From Rhodococcus sp. 06-235-1A (GTDB taxonomy: Bacteria > Actinomycetota > Actinomycetes > Mycobacteriales > Mycobacteriaceae): a stretch of 64,000 nucleotides of DNA. Positions within the stretch are counted from its first letter, which is position 1. The number at the start of each line of letters is the position of its first letter. Below the pieces are notes generated by a model. It did not search any database and was not told the origin of the DNA. It saw only the letters and a list, made by a program, of their open reading frames with translations. Shown here one piece after another: positions 38,511 to 47,423 of the stretch. The stretch spans positions 186,001 to 250,000 of the forward strand of contig NZ_NOYI01000012.1 of NCBI RefSeq assembly GCF_002258785.1, read 5' to 3'. The position numbers and the translations under genes are program-made.

Positions 38511-39253
38511 CGACAGTGCGCAACGAATTCGCCAAACTCAGGCACCTGCACATCGGCGCGATCGCCGCATTGTTGGTCGCCGCGATCGTCGGGTTGACCA
38601 TCGTCGGCACTCTCACTGCAGCGACATCGGGCGATTCCACCTCGGTCTCCTGGGCACTGCCACTGGCCGGTCTGTCCCTTGCCGTCCCCATCGCGTCGCC
38701 GCTGCTGATCGCAGTGATCGCCAGCCGCACAGTGGAAGTCGAGCACCAGTCCAACGGCTGGCTGCTGAACCAGACCACTGGAGCCGACCGCGGAGCCCTC
38801 GTTCGCGCGAAGCTCGTCTCGACCGGCCTCGTTGTCGGCGGCGCGACCTTGGTCGCCAGCGCTGCAGGTGTATTTCTGGGAGCCGCCATCGGAGTGACCC
38901 AACCGTTGCCTGCCGGCCTGTGGTTGGGCTACACGGCGGCGGCGGTGACGGCCAATCTCGTAATACTCGCCCTGCACCTGCTGATTTCGGCGCGAGTGGA
39001 CAACCAACTGGTCGCGCTGGGAATCGGCATCGTGGGTACCGTCGTCGCGATCTGCGCCTCCGGATTCCCGACCTGGGCTGCACACCTGACTCCGTGGGGC
39101 TTTTACTCCTTGGCCGCGGCCGCCGACTACCGAGGCGAGCAGGTGGTGACGCTGAACCCGCCCTACGTCAGCATCGCCGCCCTCGGTGTCGTCGGGGCAG
39201 TGTTGTTCTGGCTCATGACCGTTCGACTCGATCGACAGGAGGTACGAGCATGA
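38507..39253 (+). CDS. ABC-2 type permease (first)
   Basis: This 248-residue permease has about six hydrophobic segments (around residues 15-38, 48-72, 100-125, 135-160, 165-190 and 222-240), with a short cytoplasmic N-terminus MTTVRNEFAKLRHL typical of BcrB-like subunits. GTG 38507 overlaps the ATPase stop, and its own stop overlaps the next start. It forms the channel with the second permease. Confidence 0.83.
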   Translation: MTTVRNEFAKLRHLHIGAIAALLVAAIVGLTIVGTLTAATSGDSTSVSWALPLAGLSLAVPIASPLLIAVIASRTVEVEHQSNGWLLNQTTGADRGALVRAKLVSTGLVVGGATLVASAAGVFLGAAIGVTQPLPAGLWLGYTAAAVTANLVILALHLLISARVDNQLVALGIGIVGTVVAICASGFPTWAAHLTPWGFYSLAAAADYRGEQVVTLNPPYVSIAALGVVGAVLFWLMTVRLDRQEVRA

Positions 39254-40005
39254 ATGCGTTTTCGGCCGAAGTGATCAAGCTCAGGCGCTCGCAGGCATGG
39301 GCGGTCGTCGTTCTCCTCCCGCTGATCATCGCGGGGGTCGGAACGTTCAACACGATCGCGTCGGGCGCAGAGTTGGCAGAGGGATGGCGCACATTGTGGT
39401 TGCGCACAGTCGTGTTCTACGGCCTGTTCCCACTCGCACTCGGCGTTGCCGTACTGGCCTCGCTGGCGTGGAAATCCGAACACCGAGGAGGGAATTGGAA
39501 TGCCCTGATGAGTGGGCCGGTTCCGTCGACGCGCATCGTGATCGCCAAGACGGCTGTGGTGGTAACACTGACCGCGGCCATGAACGTCGTCATGCTGGTA
39601 ACCGTCGTCGTTGTCGGCAAGGTCGTCTTCTCGCTCGACGGCATGCTTCCTTCCGAGCTTGTCGCGACCAGTGCACTCGTCGTGGTGGGCTCGCTACCGG
39701 TGGCGGCTCTGCAATCCGGTCTGTCGATGGCGATCAGGTCGTTCGCGATGCCGATTGCCATCGCTCTCGTCGGGGCCGGCATTTCGGTGTTCCTCCTCAC
39801 CGCCGAGGTGACCGAGGCAATCTTCGTGTTGCCCTATGCCCTGGCAACTCGCGCAACCCAACTGGCCTCCGGAACTTTCGGTGACTCGGGTTCGCTGACC
39901 ACCGGAGCCGCAGTGTCCGTCCTGACGGCCACGGCACTGCTCACCGTTGTGGTCGTCGCACTGACCGGGAGGGCACTCGACGGCAAGGACATTCACGTTC
40001 GGTGA
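39250..40005 (+). CDS. ABC-2 type permease (second)
   Basis: This 251-residue permease has six predicted membrane segments and an N-terminus MNAFSAEVIKLRRSQAWAVV that parallels the first permease (both start with a short helix carrying KLR). It is distinct enough in sequence to form a heterodimer. ATG 39250 overlaps the previous stop; a much longer open frame (from 38920) lies over the first permease and is a shadow. A hairpin at 40016-40040 ends the operon. Confidence 0.83.
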   Translation: MNAFSAEVIKLRRSQAWAVVVLLPLIIAGVGTFNTIASGAELAEGWRTLWLRTVVFYGLFPLALGVAVLASLAWKSEHRGGNWNALMSGPVPSTRIVIAKTAVVVTLTAAMNVVMLVTVVVVGKVVFSLDGMLPSELVATSALVVVGSLPVAALQSGLSMAIRSFAMPIAIALVGAGISVFLLTAEVTEAIFVLPYALATRATQLASGTFGDSGSLTTGAAVSVLTATALLTVVVVALTGRALDGKDIHVR

Positions 40006-40015
40006 CAGCACAAAA

Positions 40016-40040
40016 CCCCGATCGATGATCTCGATCGGGG
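40016..40040. terminator. Bidirectional terminator after the ABC exporter operon
   Basis: Perfect 10-bp arms (40016-40025 and 40031-40040) with a 5-nt loop lie between the convergent exporter operon and the LLM gene. An A run precedes the hairpin (40012-40015), giving a T run on the minus strand, so it terminates best for the minus-strand operon. Confidence 0.75.
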
Positions 40041-40059
40041 CCTCGTGTGTAACAGGGGG

Positions 40060-41031
40060 TCAGCTGGACGCAGCGCGCAGCTTCTCCAACAGCGGGCCTG
40101 CGGCCTCGGCGAGGAAGCGCTCCTGGGTCTCGTCGCCCACCTGAACCAGGGCGATGTCGGTGTACCCGGCCTCCCAGTACGGCTTCACGGCCTCGACGAT
40201 GGCGTCCAGGTCCGGTCCACACGGAATCGTGTCGGCCACGTCCTCTTTGCGCACGAACTTGGTGGCTCCGGCGAATCCGGCCGTCGTCGGCAAATCGGCG
40301 TTGACGGCCCAACCACCGGCGAACCAACGGAAGCGATCGTGAGCCCGATCGATGGCCGCGTCCTTGTCGGGATCCCAGGAGATGGGGATCTGTCCGATGG
40401 ACCGCGCAGGCCCCTCGTGGTTGTCGGACCATGCCTTGACGAGATCGGCGTCGGGTTCGGTGGCGATGAGGTGATCGCCGTACTCGGCGAACCGCGCTAC
40501 CGCCTTCTCGCCACCGGCGGCGATACCGATCGGCACGCCGCCCTCGGGCAGGTCCCAGATCCGAGCCGAGTCGACGCGAAAGTGCTTGCCCTCGTATGTG
40601 ACCAAGCCACCGGCGTGCAGGGCACGGATGATCTCGAGTGCCTCGACGAACATGTCCTGACGCTTGTCGATGGACGGCCATCCCTCACCCACGACGTGCT
40701 CGTTCAGGTTCTCACCGCTGCCGAGACCGAGAGTGAAGCGTCCGTCGGCCAGGATCTGCAGCGTGGCGGCCTTCTGCGCGACGACGGCCGGGTGGTACCT
40801 GATGATCGGGCACGTCACGTACGTCATCAGCTCGACGCGTTCGGTGGCCTGAGCGACCGCACCCAGCGTCGTCCAGGCGTAGGGCGAGTGACCCATGGAC
40901 GAGAGCCACGGTGAGTAGTGATCGCTGCTGACCTCGAAGTCGAAACCGACATTCTCGGCTCCGACGGCGTACTTCACCAGCTCTTTCGGGCCGCTCTGCT
41001 CGGTCATCAAGGTGTATCCGAAATTGGTCAT
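40060..41031 (-). CDS. LLM-class F420-dependent oxidoreductase (G6PDH-related)
   Basis: This 323-residue TIM-barrel enzyme is of the luciferase-like family. The N-terminus MTNFGYTLMTEQSGP, then FEVSSDHYSPW and LGLGSGENLNEHV, place it in the F420-dependent glucose-6-phosphate dehydrogenase-like group (the subfamily with SDH and GSGE around the F420/substrate site). It may oxidise a sugar phosphate or another alcohol with F420. It is last in the operon HAD-GH15-SDR-LLM, 9 bp after the SDR stop, which supports a carbohydrate substrate. Confidence 0.85.
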   Translation of the reverse strand: MTNFGYTLMTEQSGPKELVKYAVGAENVGFDFEVSSDHYSPWLSSMGHSPYAWTTLGAVAQATERVELMTYVTCPIIRYHPAVVAQKAATLQILADGRFTLGLGSGENLNEHVVGEGWPSIDKRQDMFVEALEIIRALHAGGLVTYEGKHFRVDSARIWDLPEGGVPIGIAAGGEKAVARFAEYGDHLIATEPDADLVKAWSDNHEGPARSIGQIPISWDPDKDAAIDRAHDRFRWFAGGWAVNADLPTTAGFAGATKFVRKEDVADTIPCGPDLDAIVEAVKPYWEAGYTDIALVQVGDETQERFLAEAAGPLLEKLRAASS

Positions 41032-41040
41032 GATGTTCTC

Positions 41041-41841
41041 CTAAATCGTTGCGACGGAACCGGCGTCGACTCGGTAGTTCGATCCGTTGACGAAGGACGC
41101 GCGATCCGAACACAGGAACGTGATCACCGCGGCGACTTCCTCGGGTTCACCTCGACGTCCCAGCTCCATGTACGGCCGCTCCTCGTCGAGGAAGCTCTCG
41201 ATGGCTCCGTCTCTGTCGGTACCCTTCTCCTCGGCGCGCTTGTCCATCATCGCGTCGGTCATCGGGGTGTGAATGAACGCGGGAGAGACGGCATTGACCA
41301 GCAGTCCCTCCGACGCATAACTGCGCGAGAGCCCCTTGGCGAGGGCCAGGACACCGGCTTTGGCTGCGCAGTATGGCAATTCGTCGTCGTACGGCTGCAC
41401 CGCATCCTCAGAGGTCAGCAGCACGATCCGCCCCCAGCCACCGCGTCGGAGCGCGGGTAGAAATGCCCGAAGCAGCCGAACGGGACCCATCAGGTCGATG
41501 TCGAGGGTGGAACGCCACCCCTCCTCGTCGATCTCGTGGAAGAGTCCCTGTGCCCCGGTCACGCCGGAGGATTGGACGAGAATGTCGATGTCGCCCACGA
41601 CCTGCTGCGTCCGTACGGCCAGGTTCTCGACCGCGTCGGTATCGGTCACATCCGCAGCGAGTGCGAACAACTGCCCCTCCGGTGCTGCGAGCTGGGCTGC
41701 AGCAGTGTCGAGGGAGCTCTGATCCTTGTCACTGATGACCACTCGAACGCCCTCGGCCAACAGCATTTTCGCGGTGTTCCAACCGATGCCGGAGTCTGCT
41801 CCGGTCACCAGTGCTGTCCTACCGTCGATTCCCAAATCCAT
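41041..41841 (-). CDS. Short-chain dehydrogenase/reductase
   Basis: This 266-residue classical SDR has the cofactor motif TGADSGIG (residues 14-21), an acidic ISDKD at the end of beta-2 favouring NAD, and catalytic Ser in LTSED with Tyr and Lys in YCAAK. The family catalytic Asn-Asn-Ala-Gly motif is replaced by VQSSGV, an unusual variation. It lies 30 bp after the GH15 gene and 9 bp before the LLM gene, so it probably oxidises a sugar-derived alcohol. Confidence 0.87.
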   Translation of the reverse strand: MDLGIDGRTALVTGADSGIGWNTAKMLLAEGVRVVISDKDQSSLDTAAAQLAAPEGQLFALAADVTDTDAVENLAVRTQQVVGDIDILVQSSGVTGAQGLFHEIDEEGWRSTLDIDLMGPVRLLRAFLPALRRGGWGRIVLLTSEDAVQPYDDELPYCAAKAGVLALAKGLSRSYASEGLLVNAVSPAFIHTPMTDAMMDKRAEEKGTDRDGAIESFLDEERPYMELGRRGEPEEVAAVITFLCSDRASFVNGSNYRVDAGSVATI

Positions 41842-41871
41842 ACAGTTCCACCCTTGTGCTAGAGGTCGATG

Positions 41872-43671
41872 TCAGGCTGTGGCGTCGTGCGAGCGCGCGA
41901 TGGTCAGCGCCGCATTCACCAGGGCCAGGTGGCTCAAGCCCTGCGGGAAGTTACCCAGAAACGACCCATCCGAAGCATCGATCATCTCGCTGTACAAGCC
42001 GACGTCGTTGGACAGCTCCACCAGCTGGTCCATCAGTGCCGTGGCTTCGTCGTCTCGTCCGACGCAGGAGAGCGCCGACACCCGCCAGAAGGCGCAGGCC
42101 ACGAAGGTCACCTCTTCCTCGGCCACCCCGCTGTAGCGATACATCAACGGTCCGGCACCGAGCTCGTCACCGAGCGCATCGATGGTCGACGAAAGACGTT
42201 CTCCACGATCGAAATCCATCTCGGCGGCCAACAGAACGGATGCGTCGAGTCCGTGGGCACCCGGGTACGCGAGGTAGGCCTGCCGCTCGTCCGACCAGCA
42301 TTCGGTTTCGATGTAGCGCCGAATGCATTCCTTCTCGGCCTTCCAGCGATCCGGTATCCCTGGGATCTGGCCCGCCTCGGCGAGGTGCACAGCGCAGTCG
42401 AGCGCCTGCCAGCAACCGAGTTTGGAGCTGGTGTAGTGCTGCTCGTCCTCGAGCTCCCAGATCCCGGCGTCCTTGCGCTGCCACGAATCACATGCCTCGT
42501 CGGCAATGGTGGCCAGTAGCCGACCGGTCTGCGCGTCGAGGATGTTCCCTGCGTCGACGTACTGCCGGATGATCGAGAACAGGTCGCCGAAGATCATCAG
42601 CTGCAGTTGATCCGCCGCAGCGTTACCGTTGACCACCGGCCCGATACCTCGCCAGCCCGGAACGTCGGGTTGCTCGGTGCCACCGGGCAATTCGCCGCCG
42701 AGCGTGTAGAAGACGTTGACCAAGGGATCGTTGGAGCGGATGACCTTCAGCAGCCACGCCACCGCAGCATGGATCTCCTCACGAAGACCGAACCGTTGCA
42801 GTGCGCGAATGGTGTACGCGGCGTCACGAACCCACGCGTAGCGGTAGTCCCAGTTCTTGCCACCGATCCGGTTCTCGGGCAGTGAGGTCGTCGCGGCGGC
42901 GGCGATGGCACCGGATGGGCTGTGCAGCAACAGTTTCAACGCCAACGCGCTGCGAGCCACGTGCTCCGACCACGGGCCGTCGTACGAGAACTCGTCGGAC
43001 CACACACGCCAATTGTCGATGGTCCGGTCGATCCCCTCGTCGAGGTGCTGCGGATCCGGCAGCGGCAGCGGTTCGTTCTCCGTCCCCACCACGCCCAGCA
43101 CGTGTCGGGAGCCCGAGTGGGTGGTGAAGACACCGCTGATGTCGCGGTCCGCCACGCGCACGTTCTCGATGCCCAGAGTCCGCACCGCCAAGGTCAATCC
43201 GTCGACCCGCAGAACGGTGCCGTGTTCGGTGTCGTAGGCCCACGGCGATGCGGTGCTCAGCATGGTGCCCGGCGCAACCGCCCACGTCAGCTCGACGGTG
43301 CCGTCGAGACCCTCGACGCGACGCGCCAATTCCACCCAGGGCAACCGCCCGGCCACGCCGGTGTTGAGCGAGTCGGTGATGCGTACAGCGCCGGAGTCGG
43401 TGCGGAACGTGGTACTCAGAACGTTTGTCCCAGCTACGAATTCACGATCGACGGTGAACTCTACTGTCGGCGTCAGTTCGATGTAGCCGCCGTGCGGCGC
43501 GTCGAGCAACGACGCGAACGGCGGTGGAGAATCGAGATTGGGAACGGGGAACCAATCGATACGGCCGTCGTCGGCGATCATCGCCACGGTCCGGCCGTCG
43601 CCGATCGCGCCGTAGCTCTCGATGGGGACGTAGCCGTCGACCCTGGGGTGCGGCTTGCGTAACTCGTTCAA
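41872..43671 (-). CDS. GH15-family glucoamylase/trehalase-like hydrolase
   Basis: This is a 599-residue cytoplasmic protein. An N-terminal beta-sandwich domain begins with VDGYVPIESYGAIGDGRTVAMI, and the (alpha/alpha)6 domain has the family signature GKNWDYRYAWVRDAAYTI near residue 290. Actinobacterial members of this group include the trehalase of mycobacteria (Rv2402 type), so trehalose or malto-oligosaccharides are likely substrates. The start is TTG 43671, chosen because it overlaps the HAD stop (TTGA) and the conserved N-terminus begins a few residues later; upstream frame is not conserved-looking. It is followed by SDR and LLM genes. Confidence 0.88.
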   Translation of the reverse strand: MNELRKPHPRVDGYVPIESYGAIGDGRTVAMIADDGRIDWFPVPNLDSPPPFASLLDAPHGGYIELTPTVEFTVDREFVAGTNVLSTTFRTDSGAVRITDSLNTGVAGRLPWVELARRVEGLDGTVELTWAVAPGTMLSTASPWAYDTEHGTVLRVDGLTLAVRTLGIENVRVADRDISGVFTTHSGSRHVLGVVGTENEPLPLPDPQHLDEGIDRTIDNWRVWSDEFSYDGPWSEHVARSALALKLLLHSPSGAIAAAATTSLPENRIGGKNWDYRYAWVRDAAYTIRALQRFGLREEIHAAVAWLLKVIRSNDPLVNVFYTLGGELPGGTEQPDVPGWRGIGPVVNGNAAADQLQLMIFGDLFSIIRQYVDAGNILDAQTGRLLATIADEACDSWQRKDAGIWELEDEQHYTSSKLGCWQALDCAVHLAEAGQIPGIPDRWKAEKECIRRYIETECWSDERQAYLAYPGAHGLDASVLLAAEMDFDRGERLSSTIDALGDELGAGPLMYRYSGVAEEEVTFVACAFWRVSALSCVGRDDEATALMDQLVELSNDVGLYSEMIDASDGSFLGNFPQGLSHLALVNAALTIARSHDATA

Positions 43672-44357
43672 GCACTTGCCTTTCCGGCGAAAATTGGGCT
43701 GTTCTCGACATGCTCCAAGAGGTCGGCCGGGTCGTCGAACACGGCTACCGCTCCCGCGTCGAGCAATTCGCTGCGCGAGATTCCACCGCTCGACACGCCG
43801 ATGGCGCGTACTCCCGCACGCCCGGCCGATTCGATGTCCCACACACTGTCGCCCACCATCACGGCATTCGCGGCCTCGACGCCGGCCCGTTCGAGGGCCA
43901 CCGCGACGATGTCGGGCTCGGGCTTGGCCACCTCGGCATCCTCACCGGAGGTCACGACAGCAACCGAATCCTCGACGTCCAGCAGATCTCGCAGCGTCGA
44001 CAGTTCGCTCTCGGGTGCCGATGTGGCCAGCACAACGGTGATTCCACGGTTGTTCAAGTCCGCCAACAGCTCCCGCGCACCCGGCAGAACTTCGAGATCG
44101 GTCGAGGCCGACGCGTAGTACTCACCGTGCAGCTTCTTCGCTTCCTGCGCAACCGCACTGTCGGACGACCCGACGAGCGCGTCCAGCAACCTCGACCCGT
44201 CCATCCCGATACTTCGGTGAATGCGCCAGGACGGCACTTCGTGCCCGGCTTCACGAAACGCACGAGACCATGCGGACACGTGCACATAATTGGAATCGAC
44301 GAGGGTGCCGTCGATGTCGAACAGAACGGCCCCGACAGTCGGCTTGGAAACAGGCAT
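43668..44357 (-). CDS. HAD-family phosphatase, beta-phosphoglucomutase-like
   Basis: This 229-residue HAD hydrolase has motif I LFDIDGTLVDSN (nucleophile and general acid Asp), motif II VVLATSA, Lys in AKPEPD, and motif IV VMVGDSVWDIES. The cap is helical (type C1), as in beta-phosphoglucomutase and phosphoglycolate phosphatase. It is first gene of the operon with GH15, SDR and LLM genes, and its stop overlaps the GH15 start. A sugar phosphate is therefore the best guess at substrate. Confidence 0.85.
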   Translation of the reverse strand: MPVSKPTVGAVLFDIDGTLVDSNYVHVSAWSRAFREAGHEVPSWRIHRSIGMDGSRLLDALVGSSDSAVAQEAKKLHGEYYASASTDLEVLPGARELLADLNNRGITVVLATSAPESELSTLRDLLDVEDSVAVVTSGEDAEVAKPEPDIVAVALERAGVEAANAVMVGDSVWDIESAGRAGVRAIGVSSGGISRSELLDAGAVAVFDDPADLLEHVENSPIFAGKASA

Positions 44358-44409
44358 GATTCTCGGATACCCGGGGGTGGTGCGGGCAAACAGTCGACAG
44401 ACAAAAGCA

Positions 44410-44440
44410 ACAGGCCCCCCGCTGTATGCGAGGGGCCTGT
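44410..44440. terminator. Terminator after dps
   Basis: Arms 44410-44418 and 44432-44440 (9 bp, perfect) around a 13-nt loop. On the minus strand it follows the dps stop by 14 bp and is followed by TTGCTTTTG, consistent with intrinsic termination of dps. Confidence 0.78.
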
Positions 44441-44454
44441 CGAGGGAAGAACTG

Positions 44455-44928
44455 CTAGCTGGCCTGGGCCTGCCACATCCAGTGCAGCTGCTCGAGCCGT
44501 GCCGTGATGCCGATGAGCAGGTCTTGGGTCACCGGATCGGCTTCGCCGGTGTCGGCGATGCGTCCGCGAAGACGCTCGACGACGGCAGCGATGTTGTCGA
44601 CCACGGCCGGCACGACCTCACTGTCCTGAGTCCAGCCGGCACCGAAGCCCTTGGTGCCTGCCGTCGAGGAGACGGTGGCTGCGCGGCCGTCGGGGCTGAC
44701 GCCGATCGCGGTAGCGCGCTCGGCCGCCTGATCGGTGAATTCGCGTGCAGCAGTAACCAATTCGTCGAGCTCGAGGTGCACCGAACGGAAGTTCTTGCCG
44801 ATCACGTTCCAGTGCGCCTGCTTCGCGATGAGCGAGAGGTCGATGAGATCGACCACGGTTCCCTGGAGTGCGTCGCCGGCGATCTTCTGCTGGCCTGCGT
44901 CGAGGGTGCTGGTGATGGGGTTCGTCAT
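44455..44928 (-). CDS. dps: Dps-family ferritin-like DNA-protection protein
   Basis: This is a 157-residue miniferritin. The ferroxidase site is formed by His in KQAHWNVIG and the downstream SVHLELDEL with acidic residues, the classic Dps pattern. Dodecamers oxidise iron with peroxide and can coat DNA. ATG 44928 has GGAGG close upstream. The tail is short, so DNA binding is not assured. It follows katA (144 bp apart, same strand), an oxidative-stress pair. Confidence 0.92.
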   Translation of the reverse strand: MTNPITSTLDAGQQKIAGDALQGTVVDLIDLSLIAKQAHWNVIGKNFRSVHLELDELVTAAREFTDQAAERATAIGVSPDGRAATVSSTAGTKGFGAGWTQDSEVVPAVVDNIAAVVERLRGRIADTGEADPVTQDLLIGITARLEQLHWMWQAQAS

Positions 44929-45072
44929 GATGTGGCCTCCCTGCCGTTGGACGACGGTATGCATCGCACACCATTATTGTTCTTTCGTCTGTACTACACA
45001 ACGGCACGTGAGCCCACGTTGTTCCGGATCGACGCCATCATCGCTGTGACGCCGATCCCAGGGTCGGTCGGA

Positions 45073-46602
45073 TCAGACCTTGGCGGCCTCGTCCGACGGA
45101 TCGTCGATTGCGCCGGCACCGGTGGTCGGTGCGGTCTCGTTCTGCTGCGACCGAACACCTTCCTCGACCTTCTTGCCGAGCTCGGGGTCGACGTTGGTCC
45201 AGTACTCGAACACTCGGCTCAGGACGGGCTCGCTGACGCCGTTGAGGACGTGTCCGACGATGTTCCCGACGAGACGCTCGCGCTGGGCGTCGTCCATGAC
45301 CTCGCGGACCAGGGCTCCCGCTTGCACGAAGTCGCCGTCCTCGGGGTGCTCGATGTACCCGGTGCGCACGAAACGAGGCTCGAAGTCCCAAGCTCCGTCG
45401 TCGCCGTACTTGTTCGTGTCGGCCGATGGGCCGCCGAACGAGTTCGGTGCGTAGACGGGCGTCTCCGGGGAGTTGAACGAGTACCGCATGTTGCCGTCCT
45501 TGGAGTACGAGTTGACCTCGGACTTCGGGGCGTTGACCGGCAGCTGCGCGTAGTTCGCTCCGATGCGGTACCGGTGTGCGTCGGCGTAGGAGAAGACACG
45601 GCCGAGCAGCATCTTGTCGGGGCTGAAGCCGATGCCGGGCACCGTGTTCGACGGCTCGAACGAGCTCTGCTCGATCTGAGCGAAGAAGTTCTCCGGGTTG
45701 CGGTTCAAGGTCATCTTGCCGACCTCGATCAGCGGGTAGTCCTTCTGCGACCAGACCTTGGTGAGGTCGAACGGGTTGTACTTGTAGTTCTCGGCATCGT
45801 CGTACGGCATGAGCTGCACCTTGAGCGTCCAGCTGGGGAAGTCGCCGTTCTTGATGGATCCGAAGAGGTCCTGACGGTGGTGGTCGGGGGACGTACCCGC
45901 AACCTCGTCGGCCTTGTCCTGCGTCAGGAAATCGATGCCCTGATCGGTCTTGAAGTGGAACTTCACCCAGGTCTTCGTGCCGTCCTCGGCGATCAGCTGG
46001 TAGGTGTGCGAGCCGAATCCGTCCATGTGGCGGAACGACTTCGGGATGCCGCGGTCACCCATGAGCCACGTAACCTGGTGTGCCGACTCGGGCGAGAGAG
46101 TCCAGAAGTCCCACTGCATGTTGTTGTCACGCAGGCCGGAATCGGGCATGCGCTTCTGGCTGCGGATGAAGTCCTGGAACTTGATCGGATCCTTGACGAA
46201 GAAGATCGGGGTGTTGTTGCCGACCAGATCCCAGTTGCCTTCTTCGGTGTAGAACTTCAGCGAGAAGCCACGCGGATCGCGCCAGGTGTCGGGGCTGCCC
46301 TGCTCGCCCGCGACGGTGGAAAAGCGCGCCAGCATCTCGGTCTTGGCACCGGGCTGAAGAGCCTTGGCCTTGGTGTACTTGCTGATGTCTCCGGTAATCT
46401 CGAGTTCACCGAACGCGCCTGCGCCCTTGGCGTGCACGACGCGCTCCGGGACCCGCTCACGGTTGAACTGCGCCATCTTCTCGATGAGGTAGTGATCGTG
46501 CAGGAGGATCGGACCCTGCGTTCCGGCGGTGAGCGACTGGTCGTCGCTGGGTACGGGAATACCCGAGTTGCTGGTGGTGGGCTTATTGATCGGCTTGGTC
46601 AT
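45073..46602 (-). CDS. katA: Monofunctional haem catalase
   Basis: This 509-residue catalase breaks down hydrogen peroxide. The distal His is in [13 protein letters not shown], the distal Asn in [19 protein letters not shown], and the proximal Tyr in [17 protein letters not shown]. This is the small-subunit clade; no C-terminal flavodoxin-like domain is present. ATG 46602 has GGAGG 6-8 nt upstream; the longer frame to 46713 covers the leader. A promoter stands at 46746-46773. dps lies downstream on the same strand. Confidence 0.96.
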   Translation of the reverse strand: MTKPINKPTTSNSGIPVPSDDQSLTAGTQGPILLHDHYLIEKMAQFNRERVPERVVHAKGAGAFGELEITGDISKYTKAKALQPGAKTEMLARFSTVAGEQGSPDTWRDPRGFSLKFYTEEGNWDLVGNNTPIFFVKDPIKFQDFIRSQKRMPDSGLRDNNMQWDFWTLSPESAHQVTWLMGDRGIPKSFRHMDGFGSHTYQLIAEDGTKTWVKFHFKTDQGIDFLTQDKADEVAGTSPDHHRQDLFGSIKNGDFPSWTLKVQLMPYDDAENYKYNPFDLTKVWSQKDYPLIEVGKMTLNRNPENFFAQIEQSSFEPSNTVPGIGFSPDKMLLGRVFSYADAHRYRIGANYAQLPVNAPKSEVNSYSKDGNMRYSFNSPETPVYAPNSFGGPSADTNKYGDDGAWDFEPRFVRTGYIEHPEDGDFVQAGALVREVMDDAQRERLVGNIVGHVLNGVSEPVLSRVFEYWTNVDPELGKKVEEGVRSQQNETAPTTGAGAIDDPSDEAAKV

Positions 46603-46745
46603 ACGAAGCCTCCTGATGGCTGGAGTAAAACCGGGAGGGCTGTCCCGGGGATGCACTGAACGGCCGGACGCTGGACCGCTTCGTGGGGAGAATGCCTCGC
46701 GGGGCTGCGGCATAAACCCCTGACGCGGCGACGCCTCCGGCTCTC

Positions 46746-46773
46746 AGTATGCCATCAATCTGGACTAAGTCAA
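46746..46773 (-). promoter_or_regulatory. katA promoter
   Basis: On the minus strand, -35 TTGACT (46773-46768) and -10 CATACT (46751-46746) are 16 bp apart, giving an mRNA leader of about 140 nt before katA. Spacing and sequences fit a SigA-type promoter; no clear Fur or OxyR box is recognised. Confidence 0.6.
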
Positions 46774-46787
46774 GAAAAGGACGACTT

Positions 46788-47423
46788 TCAGGGCACCAAC
46801 TGCGCTTCACCGGTCCGCATCGACCCCGACACGATCTGCAGGCCGAAATAGGTGCCCGACGGCATCCAGCGACTCAACGTCGGTCCCGTGGCCTCGACCC
46901 GCACCCGGGCCAACCTGGCCTTCCCCTTCAGACGAGCGATACCGACGGCCGAACCGCCGTCGACCGGTTGCGCGAATCCAATGGACCCGAGCATCGGAAA
47001 CTGCGGTCCGTAGCCGCGAGAATCGGTGTGCACCGACCATTCGCCACTGCTCACCCCGGCCTTACCCAGAACATCGCCGTCGAACTCGGCCAGCACCTTG
47101 GGCAGGTGCCAGTTGGTCCTACCGCCGTGCACGGACGTGGCGGAATCGACGGCGATGAACGGAACCGCCATCCGAGGAGTGCGACCGACGTCTCGGCGCA
47201 GAACCGGGCTGGCCAGAATTTCGCGGTACGGCCCGACGGGTGACGTCACGTAATCGACGACCATCGCCATCGTGATCGGCAACGTCTCGGCACCGGGCGG
47301 CGCGTACTCCGACGACCGTGCTCGATGCCACCAGATCGTGGCCCTGACGTTGGCCGGCCATGGTGCTGCAGGGCTGATCGGCCAGTCGGTGCGCTCGGTC
47401 TCGGATTCGACCACACTCCACAT
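46788..47423 (-). CDS. Acetoacetate decarboxylase-like protein
   Basis: This 211-residue protein shows similarity to the acetoacetate decarboxylase fold. Segments MAMVVDYVTSPVGPYREILASP and FIAVDSATSVHGGRTNWHLPK parallel family positions. The catalytic Lys of true decarboxylases is not obvious, so the reaction is unclear; many such proteins are binding or hydratase-like. The start codon overlaps the GMC stop (TGATG), so it closes the TetR-BVMO-GMC-ADC operon. Confidence 0.7.
   Translation of the reverse strand: MWSVVESETERTDWPISPAAPWPANVRATIWWHRARSSEYAPPGAETLPITMAMVVDYVTSPVGPYREILASPVLRRDVGRTPRMAVPFIAVDSATSVHGGRTNWHLPKVLAEFDGDVLGKAGVSSGEWSVHTDSRGYGPQFPMLGSIGFAQPVDGGSAVGIARLKGKARLARVRVEATGPTLSRWMPSGTYFGLQIVSGSMRTGEAQLVP

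Noticed and set aside
38920..39249. Upstream extension of the second ABC permease frame
   Set aside because: It overlaps the first permease in another frame; the ATGA overlap at 39250 is the natural start.
44290..46659. Very long plus-strand frame (789 codons) across dps and katA
   Set aside because: It is antisense to dps and katA, whose products are unmistakable; long antisense frames are usual in high-GC DNA.
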